Source: Halorubrum trapanicum | GTDB lineage: Archaea > Halobacteriota > Halobacteria > Halobacteriales > Haloferacaceae | Assembly (NCBI RefSeq): GCF_002355655.1 | Contig: NZ_AP017569.1 | Coordinates: 2,728,001 to 2,792,000, forward strand | Reading direction: 5' to 3' | DNA length: 64,000 nucleotides | In this document: positions 8,743 to 17,539 of the stretch, piece by piece | Layout: each line of letters opens with the position of its first letter | How positions within the stretch are numbered: position 1 is the first letter of the stretch | The notes under the pieces: generated by a model | The model's database searches: none | The model's input: only the letters and a program-made list of their open reading frames with translations | What the model was told of the DNA's origin: nothing | Position numbers and translations under genes: made by a program

Positions 8743-9444
8743 ATGAAACTCTTCTCCTCGCGGGCGGACCGCCGGCGGGGGATCGCGGCCGCGGTCGGCG
8801 TCGCGGTCCTCGCGGTCGGGTTCTACGTCCTCGTGAGCCGCTACGCGGGCTTTGTCACCGACGCCGAGGCCCTCCGGACGTGGCTCGACCAGTTCGGTAT
8901 CTTCGCCCCCATCGTGTTCATCGGGATCCAGGCCCTCCAGGTCGTCGTCGCCCCGATACCGGGACAGGTCGTCGCCCTCGTCGCGGGCTTCCTCTTCGGC
9001 CCGCTATGGGGGACGGTGTACAGCCTCACCGGCGTGCTCATCGGCAGCGCGGTGGCCTTCTCGCTGTCGAAGCGGTACGGTCGCTCCTTCGTCGAGAACG
9101 TCATCCACGAGGACGTGATCGAGCGGTTCGACGGGTTCGTGGACACCGTCGGCGTCCCCGGACTGTTCGCGTTCGTCATCATTCCCGGCCTCCCCGACGA
9201 CGCCATCTGCTTCCTGAGCGGGCTCACCAAGTGGTCGCTGCCCACATTCATGGGCGTCATCGCCGTCGGCCGCCTCCCGGCGTACGTGCTGACGGTGTAC
9301 GCGGGCGGCGAACTGGCGAGCGGGCGGTTCCTCTCCGCGATGGCGCTCGTCGCGCTCGTCGTGGCCGCGTCCGCGGTCGGCTACTACAAGCAGGAGGCGG
9401 TCCGCGACCTCGTCGAGCGCGTCGAGCCGCGGCTGCCGTTCTGA
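8743..9444 (+). CDS. TVP38/TMEM64 (DedA-like) membrane protein
   Basis: A 233-residue integral membrane protein with about six hydrophobic segments. The family core is visible: P-x-P-G-Q-V-V-A-L-V-A-G-F-L-F-G-P-L-W-G followed by SKRYGRSF, and later the second re-entrant region FVIIPGLPDDAICFLSGL. TVP38/TMEM64 and DedA proteins are linked to lipid scrambling or proton-coupled transport in other organisms; the role in haloarchaea is not established. It ends about 25 nt from the convergent GtrA gene. Confidence 0.88.
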   Translation: MKLFSSRADRRRGIAAAVGVAVLAVGFYVLVSRYAGFVTDAEALRTWLDQFGIFAPIVFIGIQALQVVVAPIPGQVVALVAGFLFGPLWGTVYSLTGVLIGSAVAFSLSKRYGRSFVENVIHEDVIERFDGFVDTVGVPGLFAFVIIPGLPDDAICFLSGLTKWSLPTFMGVIAVGRLPAYVLTVYAGGELASGRFLSAMALVALVVAASAVGYYKQEAVRDLVERVEPRLPF

Positions 9445-9468
9445 GCGACTCGAAACGAGCGCAACGGA

Positions 9469-9891
9469 TCAGCTCCACGTCCACTGCGAGTCGAGGACGA
9501 AACGGTACAGCCCGCTGACGAGGATCGCGGGCACGTTCGCGACGAGCGCACCCATCCCGCCCCACTCGACGAGCGCGTAGAGCACGCCGATCTGGATCGG
9601 CCACGCGGTCCCGCGAACCAGGTTCGTCTTGAGCAGTCCGCCGAGGTACTCGGACAGGCCAGTGTTCTGACTCGCCCGAAACGTCCACGCGTTGTTGAGC
9701 ACGTACGAGAGGACGATCGTGATCTCGATTGCGATGGTCGCGGCGAGGAGGTAGTTCAGTCCGGCGACGTTGTCGAACAGCCACAACAAGCCCATCTGTA
9801 TCCCCGCGGTGAACGCGCCAACGATCACGAACCGACGCATTTGAACCGCGAGCGGTCCGCTCACGAGGTTGCGCAACAGGGCGCGGACCAT
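9469..9891 (-). CDS. GtrA-family membrane protein
   Basis: A 140-residue protein with four membrane spans, typical of the GtrA/DPMS family (about 120-150 residues), which helps move polyprenyl-linked sugars across the membrane. The signature R-R-F-x-x-V-G-A-F-x-A-G-x-Q near residue 19 and the second-half helix YVLNNAWTFRAS are clear. Its ATG overlaps the stop codon of the sulfatase gene by one base (TAATG), so the two are translationally coupled. The pairing suggests a joint cell-surface glycan or glycolipid function, which is inference. Confidence 0.88.
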   Translation of the reverse strand: MVRALLRNLVSGPLAVQMRRFVIVGAFTAGIQMGLLWLFDNVAGLNYLLAATIAIEITIVLSYVLNNAWTFRASQNTGLSEYLGGLLKTNLVRGTAWPIQIGVLYALVEWGGMGALVANVPAILVSGLYRFVLDSQWTWS

Positions 9892-11459
9892 TACGTATAC
9901 CCGAGCGCTTCGAGGCGAGCTTCGAGGTCTTCGTCGACCTCCTCCTCGCCGCGCTCGGCCGCGGCCGCTTCGGCCGCGGCGCCGCGCTCGCGGAGCAGCT
10001 CCGCGTGGGCGTCGACGACCGGCGCGAGCCGGTCGATCACCGCCTGCGCCTCCTCGTCGGGGTCGACCGCGAGGTTCTCCCGTTGGGTCGGGTCCGCGGG
10101 GCGGTGGTACAGCTCCCGCTCGCCGGCGTCGACGTTCTCGATGAACGTCCAGTCGTCGTCCCGCGCGCTGACGAACAGGTCGCCGTCGGACAGTGACCGG
10201 GGGATCGGCTGCTGGGTCACCTCCTCGCCGCGGACGGTCACCGAGACGACGGGATCGTCGGGGACGTCCGGACCGTCGGCATCGGCCTCGTCGCTGGTTT
10301 CCGATCGGACGTCGCCACCGTCGCTAGTCGCGGACGGAGCGCCGTCGCCGCCCAGCGCCGGCACGAGCGACTCGCCGTGCCACTCGGGGGCGGGGTCGAC
10401 GCCGAGGAGGTCGGCGACCGTGGGCGGAATGGCGTCGAGCCCGACGTGGCCGTCGACGCGGCCGCCGTCGAGCCCGGGGACGTCGGCCACGAGCGGGACG
10501 TGGATCAGCTCGTCGTACAGCTTCGGGTAGTGGGCGAGGTGGCCGTGCTCTTGGAACTCCTCGCCGTGGTCGCCAGCGAGCAGCACCGCGGTGTCGTCGG
10601 CGACGCCCGCGCCCTCCAGACTGTCGAGCAGGCGGCCGATGCTGGCGTCGACCTGCCGTACCGTCGCCTGATACAGGGTCCGGAGCTCGCGGAGGGTCCG
10701 CTCGCCCACTTCGAGTCCGAGGCTCGTCCGGGCGTGCGCGTGGAGCATCTGGTGGGTGCCGACGATGCCGTCCGACACCTCGCGGATGTACCGGGGCGCG
10801 GGGACGTACGGGGTGTGGGTGTCCATGTAGTGGACCCACAGGAAGAACGGCTCGTCCGTGTCGTCGACGAACCCGGTCGCGGCGTCCTCGACGTCGAACA
10901 TGCGCGAGGCGTCGAGGAACGGGCGGTCGTCGCTCTCGCCGCGGAGCCTCGACCCGAGCCGGCGGATCGGGGAGGACGCGAGCTGGATCCACGCCTCGAC
11001 CGTCGGGTGGGCGGCGAGGTACCGGCTGTAGCGGCTGGAGCCGACGCTCGTGACGAACGGCTCGAACTCGTCGAACCCGTCGGGGTACCCCCAGTGGTCG
11101 GTGAGGAAGCCGTTGGCGGCGTTGAACCCGCCGGTCGCGATCCCGGCGTCGGAGAGCACCTCCGCGAGCGTCACCGACTCGTCGACGCCGATGTCGCCCG
11201 ACCGAGCGAACACGGGCTCCGACGCGAGGATCGACGGGAACGAAAAGGGCGTCCAGTTGCCCGTCGCGAACGCGCGGTCGAACACGGTCCCGCCGTTGGC
11301 GAGGCCGTCGATGACGGGCGAGCGCCGCTCGTCGTCGTACGGGGAGACGGCGTCCGCGCGCAGCGAGTCCACCGTGACGAGAACGACGTTCGAGACGGTC
11401 GCGTCGTCGTTCGACGCGTCCGCGTCCGCGGCTGAAGATGTCGACAAGTCGGATGTCAT
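9891..11459 (-). CDS. Sulfatase / alkaline-phosphatase-superfamily hydrolase
   Basis: A 522-residue enzyme. The N-terminal metal-binding segment NVVLVTVDSLRADAVSPY, the central HYMDTHTPYVPAPRYI and the AGDHGEEFQEHGHLAH segment supply the Asp/His ligands of arylsulfatase-like enzymes. Where classical sulfatases have C/S-x-P-x-R, this protein shows NWTPFSFPSIL, so conversion to formylglycine is doubtful and it may be a phosphodiesterase or phosphotransferase instead. No signal peptide is evident. Coupled to the downstream GtrA gene. A TATATCC about 62 nt upstream could be its promoter with a short leader. Confidence 0.85.
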   Translation of the reverse strand: MTSDLSTSSAADADASNDDATVSNVVLVTVDSLRADAVSPYDDERRSPVIDGLANGGTVFDRAFATGNWTPFSFPSILASEPVFARSGDIGVDESVTLAEVLSDAGIATGGFNAANGFLTDHWGYPDGFDEFEPFVTSVGSSRYSRYLAAHPTVEAWIQLASSPIRRLGSRLRGESDDRPFLDASRMFDVEDAATGFVDDTDEPFFLWVHYMDTHTPYVPAPRYIREVSDGIVGTHQMLHAHARTSLGLEVGERTLRELRTLYQATVRQVDASIGRLLDSLEGAGVADDTAVLLAGDHGEEFQEHGHLAHYPKLYDELIHVPLVADVPGLDGGRVDGHVGLDAIPPTVADLLGVDPAPEWHGESLVPALGGDGAPSATSDGGDVRSETSDEADADGPDVPDDPVVSVTVRGEEVTQQPIPRSLSDGDLFVSARDDDWTFIENVDAGERELYHRPADPTQRENLAVDPDEEAQAVIDRLAPVVDAHAELLRERGAAAEAAAAERGEEEVDEDLEARLEALGYT

Positions 11460-11615
11460 GGGGTACGGTGCGAACCCCCGGAGAACGCGGTCACTGCGGG
11501 CGAACGCCGGGATACGCGGATATACCAGAATCGGGGGGTGCTAGCCGCTTGAGGATTTCGATCCCCCACATCCCGGGCGAGTACCTATTTGTCGGTGCCG
11601 ACGCACGGGATCCGT

Positions 11616-12572
11616 ATGGAGAACGCACCCACCGGCCGGCAGGTCGACGAGGCGACGCTGCCGGGGCCGGTCCCCGACGACGAGATCCCGGAGTCGGTTC
11701 CGGGGCGGTCCCGCGTGATAGCGACGAACGGGGTGCCGCTCCACGTCGTCGAGGCCGGCCCCGAGGACGGGAAGCTCCTGGTCCTGCTCCACGGCTTCCC
11801 GGAGTTCTGGTACGGCTGGCACGAGGCGATCGCGCCGCTCGCGAACGCGGGCTACCGCGTCGTCGTCCCCGACCAGCGGGGCTACAATCTCTCCGCGAAG
11901 CCGTCGGCGGTGCGCGACTACCGGATCGACGAGCTCGCGCTCGACGTGGTCGGGCTGATCGACGCCTACGACCGCGAAACGGCCGCCGTCGCCGGCCACG
12001 ACTGGGGCGCCGCGGTGGCGTGGTGGCTCGCGCTCGCCCACGAGGACCGCGTCTCGGAACTGGTCGCGGTCAACGTCCCGCACCCGACCGTCTTCGAGCG
12101 CGCGCTGCGCACCTCGTGGGACCAGCGGCTCAAGAGCTGGTACATGCTCGCGTTCCAGCTTCCCAAGCTCCCCGAAGCGGTCGCGAGCGCCGGGAACTGG
12201 CGGCTCGCGACGAACGCGCTGCGGGACACGAGCGCGCCCGGAACCTTCACCGACGAGGACCTGCGACGGTACCGCCGGGCGTGGGACCGCGACGGCGCGT
12301 TCGAGGCGATGGTGAACTGGTACCGCGCGATCGTCCGCGACCGTCCCGAACCGCCGACGACGGAGGTCTCGGTCCCGACGCTCGTGATCTGGGGCGGCAA
12401 AGACCGGTTCCTCGCGCGCCGGCTGGCCAACGAGAGCGTCGACCGCTGCGTCGACGGTCGGCTGCTCGCGATCGACGACGCGACCCACTGGGTCGTTCAC
12501 GAACACCCGCACCGCGTCGCCGAGGCGATCGCGGACCACGCCGACCCGCTGCCGCCGGGCGCGCGGGAGTGA
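11616..12572 (+). CDS. Alpha/beta hydrolase, epoxide hydrolase-like
   Basis: A 318-residue soluble enzyme. HGFPEFWYGW forms the oxyanion-hole region, GHDWGAAVAW carries the nucleophile Asp of the epoxide hydrolase/haloalkane dehalogenase group, and the C-terminal THWVVHEHP carries the catalytic His. The lid region (about 130-230) contains Tyr and Trp residues as in epoxide hydrolases. The start is ATG 11616, about 28 nt after a TATA-like ACCTATTTG; an in-frame TTG at 11589 is less likely. Epoxide hydrolase is favoured over dehalogenase because of the H-G-F-P-E-F-W segment. Confidence 0.87.
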   Translation: MENAPTGRQVDEATLPGPVPDDEIPESVPGRSRVIATNGVPLHVVEAGPEDGKLLVLLHGFPEFWYGWHEAIAPLANAGYRVVVPDQRGYNLSAKPSAVRDYRIDELALDVVGLIDAYDRETAAVAGHDWGAAVAWWLALAHEDRVSELVAVNVPHPTVFERALRTSWDQRLKSWYMLAFQLPKLPEAVASAGNWRLATNALRDTSAPGTFTDEDLRRYRRAWDRDGAFEAMVNWYRAIVRDRPEPPTTEVSVPTLVIWGGKDRFLARRLANESVDRCVDGRLLAIDDATHWVVHEHPHRVAEAIADHADPLPPGARE

Positions 12573-12615
12573 GGTCGGGGGGTCGAATACTGTCCCCGAC
12601 GAGCCGCCACAAAGA

Positions 12616-12621
12616 TTATAT
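12616..12621 (+). promoter_or_regulatory. TATA box of the coiled-coil gene
   Basis: TTATAT is 27-29 nt before the ATG at 12645 within a short AT-rich stretch, consistent with a leaderless transcript. Confidence 0.6.
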
Positions 12622-12644
12622 CTGCCCTCGTCCAAAGGACAGAT

Positions 12645-12917
12645 ATGAGCAAACACTTCGAAGACGCGCGGTACTACCTCGGTCGAGCGGCGGAACACGC
12701 CAAGGCGGGCGTAAAAGAGGAGCTAGAACCCGTCGAGGCCCGCGTGAAGGAGCTCGTCGGGCGCGAAGACGAGGAGCCCGAGCCCTCGCGGCTGGACAGG
12801 CTCCAGGCTGACCTGAAGGAACTGGAGGAGCGCGCAGAGGGCGAGGCGCGCGAGGCGGTCGCGTCCGCCCGGGAGCGCGTCGCCGAGTACCGCGGCAAGG
12901 ACACCGCTGCGGAGTAG
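12645..12917 (+). CDS. Small acidic coiled-coil protein (DUF7553-like)
   Basis: 90 residues, almost entirely predicted helix with heptad-like Leu and Ala spacing (LDRLQADLKELEERAEGEAR) and many Glu and Arg. No membrane span or cysteine. Small helical proteins of this kind beginning M-S-K-H-F-E-D-A-R-Y-Y-L are common in haloarchaea and have no assigned function. It has its own TATA box and is convergent with the next gene. Confidence 0.75.
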   Translation: MSKHFEDARYYLGRAAEHAKAGVKEELEPVEARVKELVGREDEEPEPSRLDRLQADLKELEERAEGEAREAVASARERVAEYRGKDTAAE

Positions 12918-12933
12918 TCACGCCGCGAACGCC

Positions 12934-13461
12934 TTATCGGACCGGCGGTCCCGGTGCGGCGGCTTCGTCGCCGCCGATTCGCTTCTCGGCGGGGAGTACC
13001 GCGTACTCGATGCCGGCTTCCTCGAACAGCGACCGCGCCCGTTCGATGCCCTTCTGCGCGTCGACGTCGGTCGCGCGGTAGTGCCGGATCGGGTGGCGGA
13101 TCCACGACGGCTCCCAGTGCGCGTACACGTCGGTCGTCGAGCGGTCCGTTCCGGAGTACAGCGCGAGGTGGAGCTGGTAGTCGCTCGCGAGCGCGCCCTC
13201 GGGGTACCGGACCCAGCTCGCGACGGTCGTCTCCGGCGGCGTCTCGTAGTCGCGGTACTTGAGCGAGGAGACGAGGTTGCGGACGAATCCGAGCCGGTGG
13301 AGCTGCGCCTCGACGATCGGGTACGGTTCGTGAAGCGTGAACGCGTACTGCTCGCGGGGCGTCTCGCGCTCGGCGTAGAGGCCGACGAGCGACAGCGGCG
13401 CGTGGAGGAGGCTCGCGACCTCCTGACGGAGGCGTTCGAGGAAGCGGAGTTCGTGGGTCAC
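12934..13461 (-). CDS. Conserved haloarchaeal protein of unknown function, 175 aa
   Basis: A soluble 175-residue protein that starts at GTG 13459-13461. It has two halves of similar style with many aromatic residues (SLVGLYAERETPREQYAFTL; SDYQLHLALYSGTD) and no cysteine motif or membrane span. Codon use and acidity match its neighbours. I do not recognise a family. It is convergent with the coiled-coil gene and divergent from tRNA-Val; a CTTAAG box at about 13510 may serve either side. Confidence 0.65.
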   Translation of the reverse strand: MTHELRFLERLRQEVASLLHAPLSLVGLYAERETPREQYAFTLHEPYPIVEAQLHRLGFVRNLVSSLKYRDYETPPETTVASWVRYPEGALASDYQLHLALYSGTDRSTTDVYAHWEPSWIRHPIRHYRATDVDAQKGIERARSLFEEAGIEYAVLPAEKRIGGDEAAAPGPPVR

Positions 13462-13544
13462 GGGGGCGATCCGGGCGGGTGCGGCATGAACTATTCGTCG
13501 GAAGGTAACTCTTAAGTCCGGAGGTCGGATACCTCGACACGAGC

Positions 13545-13619
13545 GGGTTGGTGGTCTAGCCAGGTTATGACGGCTCCTTCACACGGAGCAGGTCGGCGGT
13601 TCGAATCCGCCCCAACCCA
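13545..13619 (+). tRNA. tRNA-Val (anticodon CAC)
   Basis: Acceptor GGGTTGG (13545-13551) pairs with CCAACCC (13612-13618), discriminator A. The anticodon loop TTCACAC gives CAC, and the T arm is GGCGG-TTCGAAT-CCGCC. Its last 24 nt are duplicated downstream at 13718-13741. A CTTAAG box about 33 nt upstream may be the promoter. Confidence 0.95.
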
Positions 13620-13717
13620 CTTCTGATTCCTCGCAACGACGAGCGATAGCGAGGAGTCCGTGGAATCGAAGTGGGTAGGCGGATTCGGGCCCAGAGAACG
13701 AGCGAAGCGAAGTCCTC

Positions 13718-13741
13718 GCGGTTCGAATCCGCCCCAACCCA
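13718..13741 (+). repeat. Duplicated 3' end of tRNA-Val: probable attachment-site scar
   Basis: These 24 bases are identical to the 3' end of tRNA-Val (13596-13619): T arm, acceptor 3' strand and discriminator. The rest of the tRNA is absent. Integrases of archaeal viruses and plasmids often recombine at tRNA 3' ends and leave such a direct repeat (attR). Only 98 nt lies between the copies, so the element itself has been lost or reduced to a scar. The 13620-13881 gap holds nothing else I can identify. Confidence 0.75.
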
Positions 13742-13881
13742 TCCGCTTTCCTGGCGGTCGTGAAAGAGCTACTGAGAGGTCGGGGATTCTCATCTGGATC
13801 CTCTCGACGGAACGCAGCGGCGATGTAGGAGAGGCAGCGATCGCCGTCAGACCTTAGCCCGCCGCGCCCCCGTAGCCTGCC

Positions 13882-15372
13882 ATGGTCTCGCACGCCGGGT
13901 TCCACTCGCTTCACGAGGAGACGACCGCGTCGATTCCGGTCCGGGGCGATCTGCCCGCGTGGCTCCGGGGCAGTCTGATCCGGAACGGTCCCGGCGCGTT
14001 CTCGTTCCCGGACGGAAGCGACGTGGACCACTGGTTCGACGGCCTGGCGATGCTGTACCGCTTCACCTTCGATCCGGGGGACCGCGCAGACTCGGTTTCG
14101 GGTGGCGACGGCGACGCGGTCCACTACCGCAACCGCTTCCTCCGGAGCGACGCGTATGACGCGGCGACGAGCGGCGAGTTCGAGGGCGGGTTCGCTACCG
14201 GCGAGACGACCCTGCGCTCGCGGCTGGCGACGTTCCTCGCGGAGCCGTACGACAACGCGAACATCGTCACCGAGCGGATCGGCGACGAGTACGTGGCGCT
14301 GACCGAGTCGCCGCGGGGCGTCGAGGTCGACCCGAACACGCTCGCGACGGTCGGCCACGTCGACCGGGAAGGCGACGCGCCGAGCGGCCAGCTCTCCTGC
14401 GCTCACTTCAAGCGCGACCCGGCGACGGGCGCGCTCGTCACGGTCGACACCGAGTTCGGACGGACGAGCCGATACCACGTTACGGCGTGGACCCGAGACG
14501 GGGAGCGTCGCCACGTCGGCAGCGTCGACACCGACGAGCCGGCGTACATGCACAGCTTCGCGCTCACGCCCCGGTACGTCGTCCTAACGGAGTTCCCCCT
14601 CCGACTCGACCCGCGTCGGTTCCTGAAGCCGGGCCGGCAACCCCCGTTCATCGAACAGTTCGAGTGGGAGCCCGATCGCGGCACGCGGATCGTCGTGCTA
14701 GACCGGACGACGGGCGACGTGGTCGCCGAGCCGACGACCGACCCGTTCTTCGGGTTTCACCACGTCAACGCCTTCGAGCGGGACGGCGGGACCGAGGTGG
14801 TCTTCGATCTCGAAACGATCCCGGACGCGACCGCGATCGACTCGCTGTACCTGGAGAACGTCCGCGCCGGCGAGATGGGCACCATGGCGGGTCGGATCGA
14901 GCGGTTCACCGTCGACCTCGGATCCGCGACCGGTGCGGACAGAGACGGCGGCGGCGACGCGACGGTGGCCCGCGAATCCCTGTTCGACGGCGGCAGCGCG
15001 CTGCCGACCGCGTCGCCCGCACGGTGGTGTCACCCTCATCGCTACGTCTACGCGATGGGGATGGACACCCCGGTCACGGAGTGGGCGCGACGCGTCGTGA
15101 AGGTCGACGCCGAGACGGAGGCGGTCCGGACCTTCGACGACGGCGGCGACTACTTCGGCGAGCCTCTGTTCGTCCCGGCTCCCGACGGCGAGGCCGAGGA
15201 CGACGGCGTCGTCGTGACCGTCGCGCTCGACGTGGACGCCGACCGGTCGCGGCTGCTCGTCCTCGACGGCGAGACGCTCGGGGAGCGCGCGCGGGCGACG
15301 CTGCCGCACGCGCTCCCCTTCGACTTCCACGGTCGGTACTTCCCGGAGCTCCGGGCGGCGTCGGCGGAGTAA
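13882..15372 (+). CDS. Carotenoid oxygenase (RPE65 family)
   Basis: A 496-residue member of the iron(II)-dependent carotenoid cleavage dioxygenases, which fold as a seven-bladed propeller. The four conserved iron-binding His are visible: H175 (CAHFKRD), H224 (YMHSFALT), H293 (GFHHVNAF) and H483 (DFHGRYFP). The N-terminus LRGSLIRNGPGAFSF is the family hallmark. The substrate is probably a carotenoid or apocarotenoid, possibly giving retinal; Halobacteria often use the unrelated Brp/Blh enzymes for retinal, so the product cannot be stated. The photolyase gene follows at 51 nt, a light-related pairing. Confidence 0.9.
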   Translation: MVSHAGFHSLHEETTASIPVRGDLPAWLRGSLIRNGPGAFSFPDGSDVDHWFDGLAMLYRFTFDPGDRADSVSGGDGDAVHYRNRFLRSDAYDAATSGEFEGGFATGETTLRSRLATFLAEPYDNANIVTERIGDEYVALTESPRGVEVDPNTLATVGHVDREGDAPSGQLSCAHFKRDPATGALVTVDTEFGRTSRYHVTAWTRDGERRHVGSVDTDEPAYMHSFALTPRYVVLTEFPLRLDPRRFLKPGRQPPFIEQFEWEPDRGTRIVVLDRTTGDVVAEPTTDPFFGFHHVNAFERDGGTEVVFDLETIPDATAIDSLYLENVRAGEMGTMAGRIERFTVDLGSATGADRDGGGDATVARESLFDGGSALPTASPARWCHPHRYVYAMGMDTPVTEWARRVVKVDAETEAVRTFDDGGDYFGEPLFVPAPDGEAEDDGVVVTVALDVDADRSRLLVLDGETLGERARATLPHALPFDFHGRYFPELRAASAE

Positions 15373-15423
15373 CCCGCGACGGCCGACAGGTCCTTGCGCC
15401 GCGGGGCCGTACCACGGGTTCAC

Positions 15424-17046
15424 ATGACCGCGGGCGACGACGACGCGCTCCCGTCGACCCCCGACGCCGACGCGGTCCGGTCGCTCTCGGCGGCGGACGG
15501 TCGCCCCGACGAGCCCGGAACAGTCGTCTGGCACCGGAACGACCTCCGGATCGCGGACAACCCGGCGCTCGCGGCGGCCGCGGCGGAGTCCGAGCGAGTC
15601 CTCCCGCTGTTCGTCTTCGACCCGAGCTTCTACGACGAGCGCGGCGCGGCCTGCGACGCGCGGATCGAGTTCCTCCACGACTGCCTGCGCGACCTCGACC
15701 GCCAGTACCGCGATGTCGACGGCGCGGGGCTGACGTACGCCCACGGCGACCCCCTCGACGTGCTGGGACGGTTCGTCGACGCCGGCTGGGAGGTCGTCGC
15801 GACCGCGACCCCGACCGGTCGGTACGGCCGGCGGCGGGACGAGCGCGCCCACGAGCGGCTCGGCGTCCGGTTCGTCGCGGGCGACGGACTCGTCCGCGAC
15901 GCGGACCGCCCGCGCGAGAACTGGAGCGAGCGCGTCGAGTCGTGGCTCGCGGATGACCCGTTCGACTGGGACCCCCGATCGGTCGCGGTCGAGCGCGTCG
16001 AGACCGAAATCGACCCCGAGACGGTCGCCGACGCGTACGAAGTCGAGTCGTCGAAGACGCGCGTGCCAACGGGCGGACGCGGCCCGGCCCGCGAGCAACT
16101 CCGCGCGTTCACGGAGCGAATCGCCGACTACCCGGGGTCGATCTCCTCGCCGGTCGACGCCCGCGACGGGACGAGCGGCCTTTCCCCCTACCTGCGGTTC
16201 GGCTGCCTCTCGGTCCGCGAGGTCCACCGCCACGCCGACGAGCGCGCGCCGGACGGCCGCGGGAAGTCGATGTTCGTCTCCCGGCTGTTCTGGAACCGCC
16301 ACTACGCGCAGAAGCTGCTCGACTGGCCGAGGTGGCTCGACCGCGCCGTCAACCCCGTCTACGAGGGGTTCAACCGCGACCGCCACGACCCGGACCTCGT
16401 CGCGGCGTGGAAGCGCGGCGAGACGGGGTTCCCGATGGTCGACGCGAGCATGCGCTGTCTGCGCGAAACGGGGTGGCTCAACTTCCGGATGCGGGCGCTG
16501 TGCGCGAGCCTCTACTTCCACGTCCTCCAGCAGCCGTGGCGGATCGGCGCCGACCACTTCTACCACCACCTGATCGACGGCGACGCCGCGATCAACTACA
16601 CCCAGTGGCAGTCGCAGTGCGGACTGGTCGGCCGCCCCGGACTCCGATTGTACGATCCCCGCAAGCAGGTACGCGACCACGACCCTGACGGGGAGTTCAT
16701 TACGCGGTGGGTCCCCGAACTCGATCCGCTGCCCGCCGCGCACCTCGACGCCCCAGAGAAGGCGCCGCTCGCGGTCCAGCGCGAGGTAGGCGTCGAGATC
16801 GGTGCGGACTACCCGTATCCCGTCGTCGACTACGAGGCGGCCCGGAGCGAGTTCCGCGAGCGCTACGGGGCGGCGTCCCCCGCCGCGGCCGACAAGCTCG
16901 GCGACGAGGAGGTCGCTCGGCGGGCGTCGCTGTCCGGCGGCCTCGGCGCCGCGCGGTCGATCGCGGCCGAGCACGGCGAACCGCCGGGTTCGAGCGCGAG
17001 CGACGCCGACGAGTCGCCCCAAACCGACCTCGACGAGTTCGGGTGA
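15424..17046 (+). CDS. phr: Deoxyribodipyrimidine photolyase / cryptochrome family
   Basis: 540 residues. The N-terminal antenna-binding Rossmann domain begins with VVWHRNDLRIADNPAL, and the C-terminal FAD-binding domain contains ETGFPMVDASMRCLRETGW and the flavin-pocket segment INYTQWQSQCGLVG. The enzyme repairs UV-made pyrimidine dimers in DNA using light. The family's usual N-N-G-G-W-Q-W stretch is replaced by N-Y-T-Q-W-Q-S, so a (6-4) or cryptochrome-like role cannot be excluded. An acidic tail of about 60 residues is extra. Start ATG 15424; the upstream in-frame ATG at 15394 is less likely. Confidence 0.88.
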   Translation: MTAGDDDALPSTPDADAVRSLSAADGRPDEPGTVVWHRNDLRIADNPALAAAAAESERVLPLFVFDPSFYDERGAACDARIEFLHDCLRDLDRQYRDVDGAGLTYAHGDPLDVLGRFVDAGWEVVATATPTGRYGRRRDERAHERLGVRFVAGDGLVRDADRPRENWSERVESWLADDPFDWDPRSVAVERVETEIDPETVADAYEVESSKTRVPTGGRGPAREQLRAFTERIADYPGSISSPVDARDGTSGLSPYLRFGCLSVREVHRHADERAPDGRGKSMFVSRLFWNRHYAQKLLDWPRWLDRAVNPVYEGFNRDRHDPDLVAAWKRGETGFPMVDASMRCLRETGWLNFRMRALCASLYFHVLQQPWRIGADHFYHHLIDGDAAINYTQWQSQCGLVGRPGLRLYDPRKQVRDHDPDGEFITRWVPELDPLPAAHLDAPEKAPLAVQREVGVEIGADYPYPVVDYEAARSEFRERYGAASPAAADKLGDEEVARRASLSGGLGAARSIAAEHGEPPGSSASDADESPQTDLDEFG

Positions 17047-17128
17047 CTCGCCGGCCGCGGATCCCGCTGCGTCGGGGCATCGCCTCCGCGTGGAAAGCTT
17101 CATACGTTCGTGTGCCGTATTGTGTGTT

Positions 17129-17362
17129 ATGAACCAGAACGTCGGTGCGACGGACAAGCGCGTCAGGACCGCGGTCGGCGCCGTCGCCGGCCTCGCCTCG
17201 ATAGCGACCCTCGCGAACGCCGCGCCGCTCCCGGCCCTCGCGGCGCCGGTCTTGGGCGTCGTCGCGATCGCCATGCTCGCGACCGCCGCGACCGGCACCT
17301 GCGGCCTGTACGCCCTGCTCGGCGTCGACACCTGTCCCGCGGACGCCGGCGGGCCGCGCTGA
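17129..17362 (+). CDS. DUF2892 (YgaP C-terminal-like) small membrane protein
   Basis: 77 residues. The N-terminal N-Q-N-V-G-x-x-D-x-x-x-R segment followed by two membrane helices and a Cys-containing end (TGTCGLYALLGVDTCP) is the DUF2892 pattern, as in the membrane part of YgaP-like rhodanese proteins. No rhodanese domain is fused here. A TATA-like CTTCATAC is about 28 nt upstream. Function unknown; it probably sits in the cytoplasmic membrane. Confidence 0.82.
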   Translation: MNQNVGATDKRVRTAVGAVAGLASIATLANAAPLPALAAPVLGVVAIAMLATAATGTCGLYALLGVDTCPADAGGPR

Positions 17363-17539
17363 ACCGCTCTCCGCAACCGGCGAATTGCCGGGATAAGACG
17401 CGTCAGAAGTCTATTTCTCTTCGCTCCGACCGTGCCCTCAAGTGCTCCGAGTGCGTACCGATCGCATGTTCGACAGCGACCCGGATCGACGGGGTATCAG
17501 AACGGACTGCGGTGACGGCTCGCCCGGGGTGAGCGTCGC

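Noticed and set aside
13512-13793. Short minus frame containing VGADSNRRP-like sequence over tRNA-Val and its duplicate
   Set aside because: This well-known artefact arises from translating tRNA genes; no protein is expected.
14698-17376. Long open minus frame across the carotenoid oxygenase and photolyase genes
   Set aside because: Antisense to two well-recognised genes with family motifs; the frame's low-complexity translation reflects GC bias in third positions.
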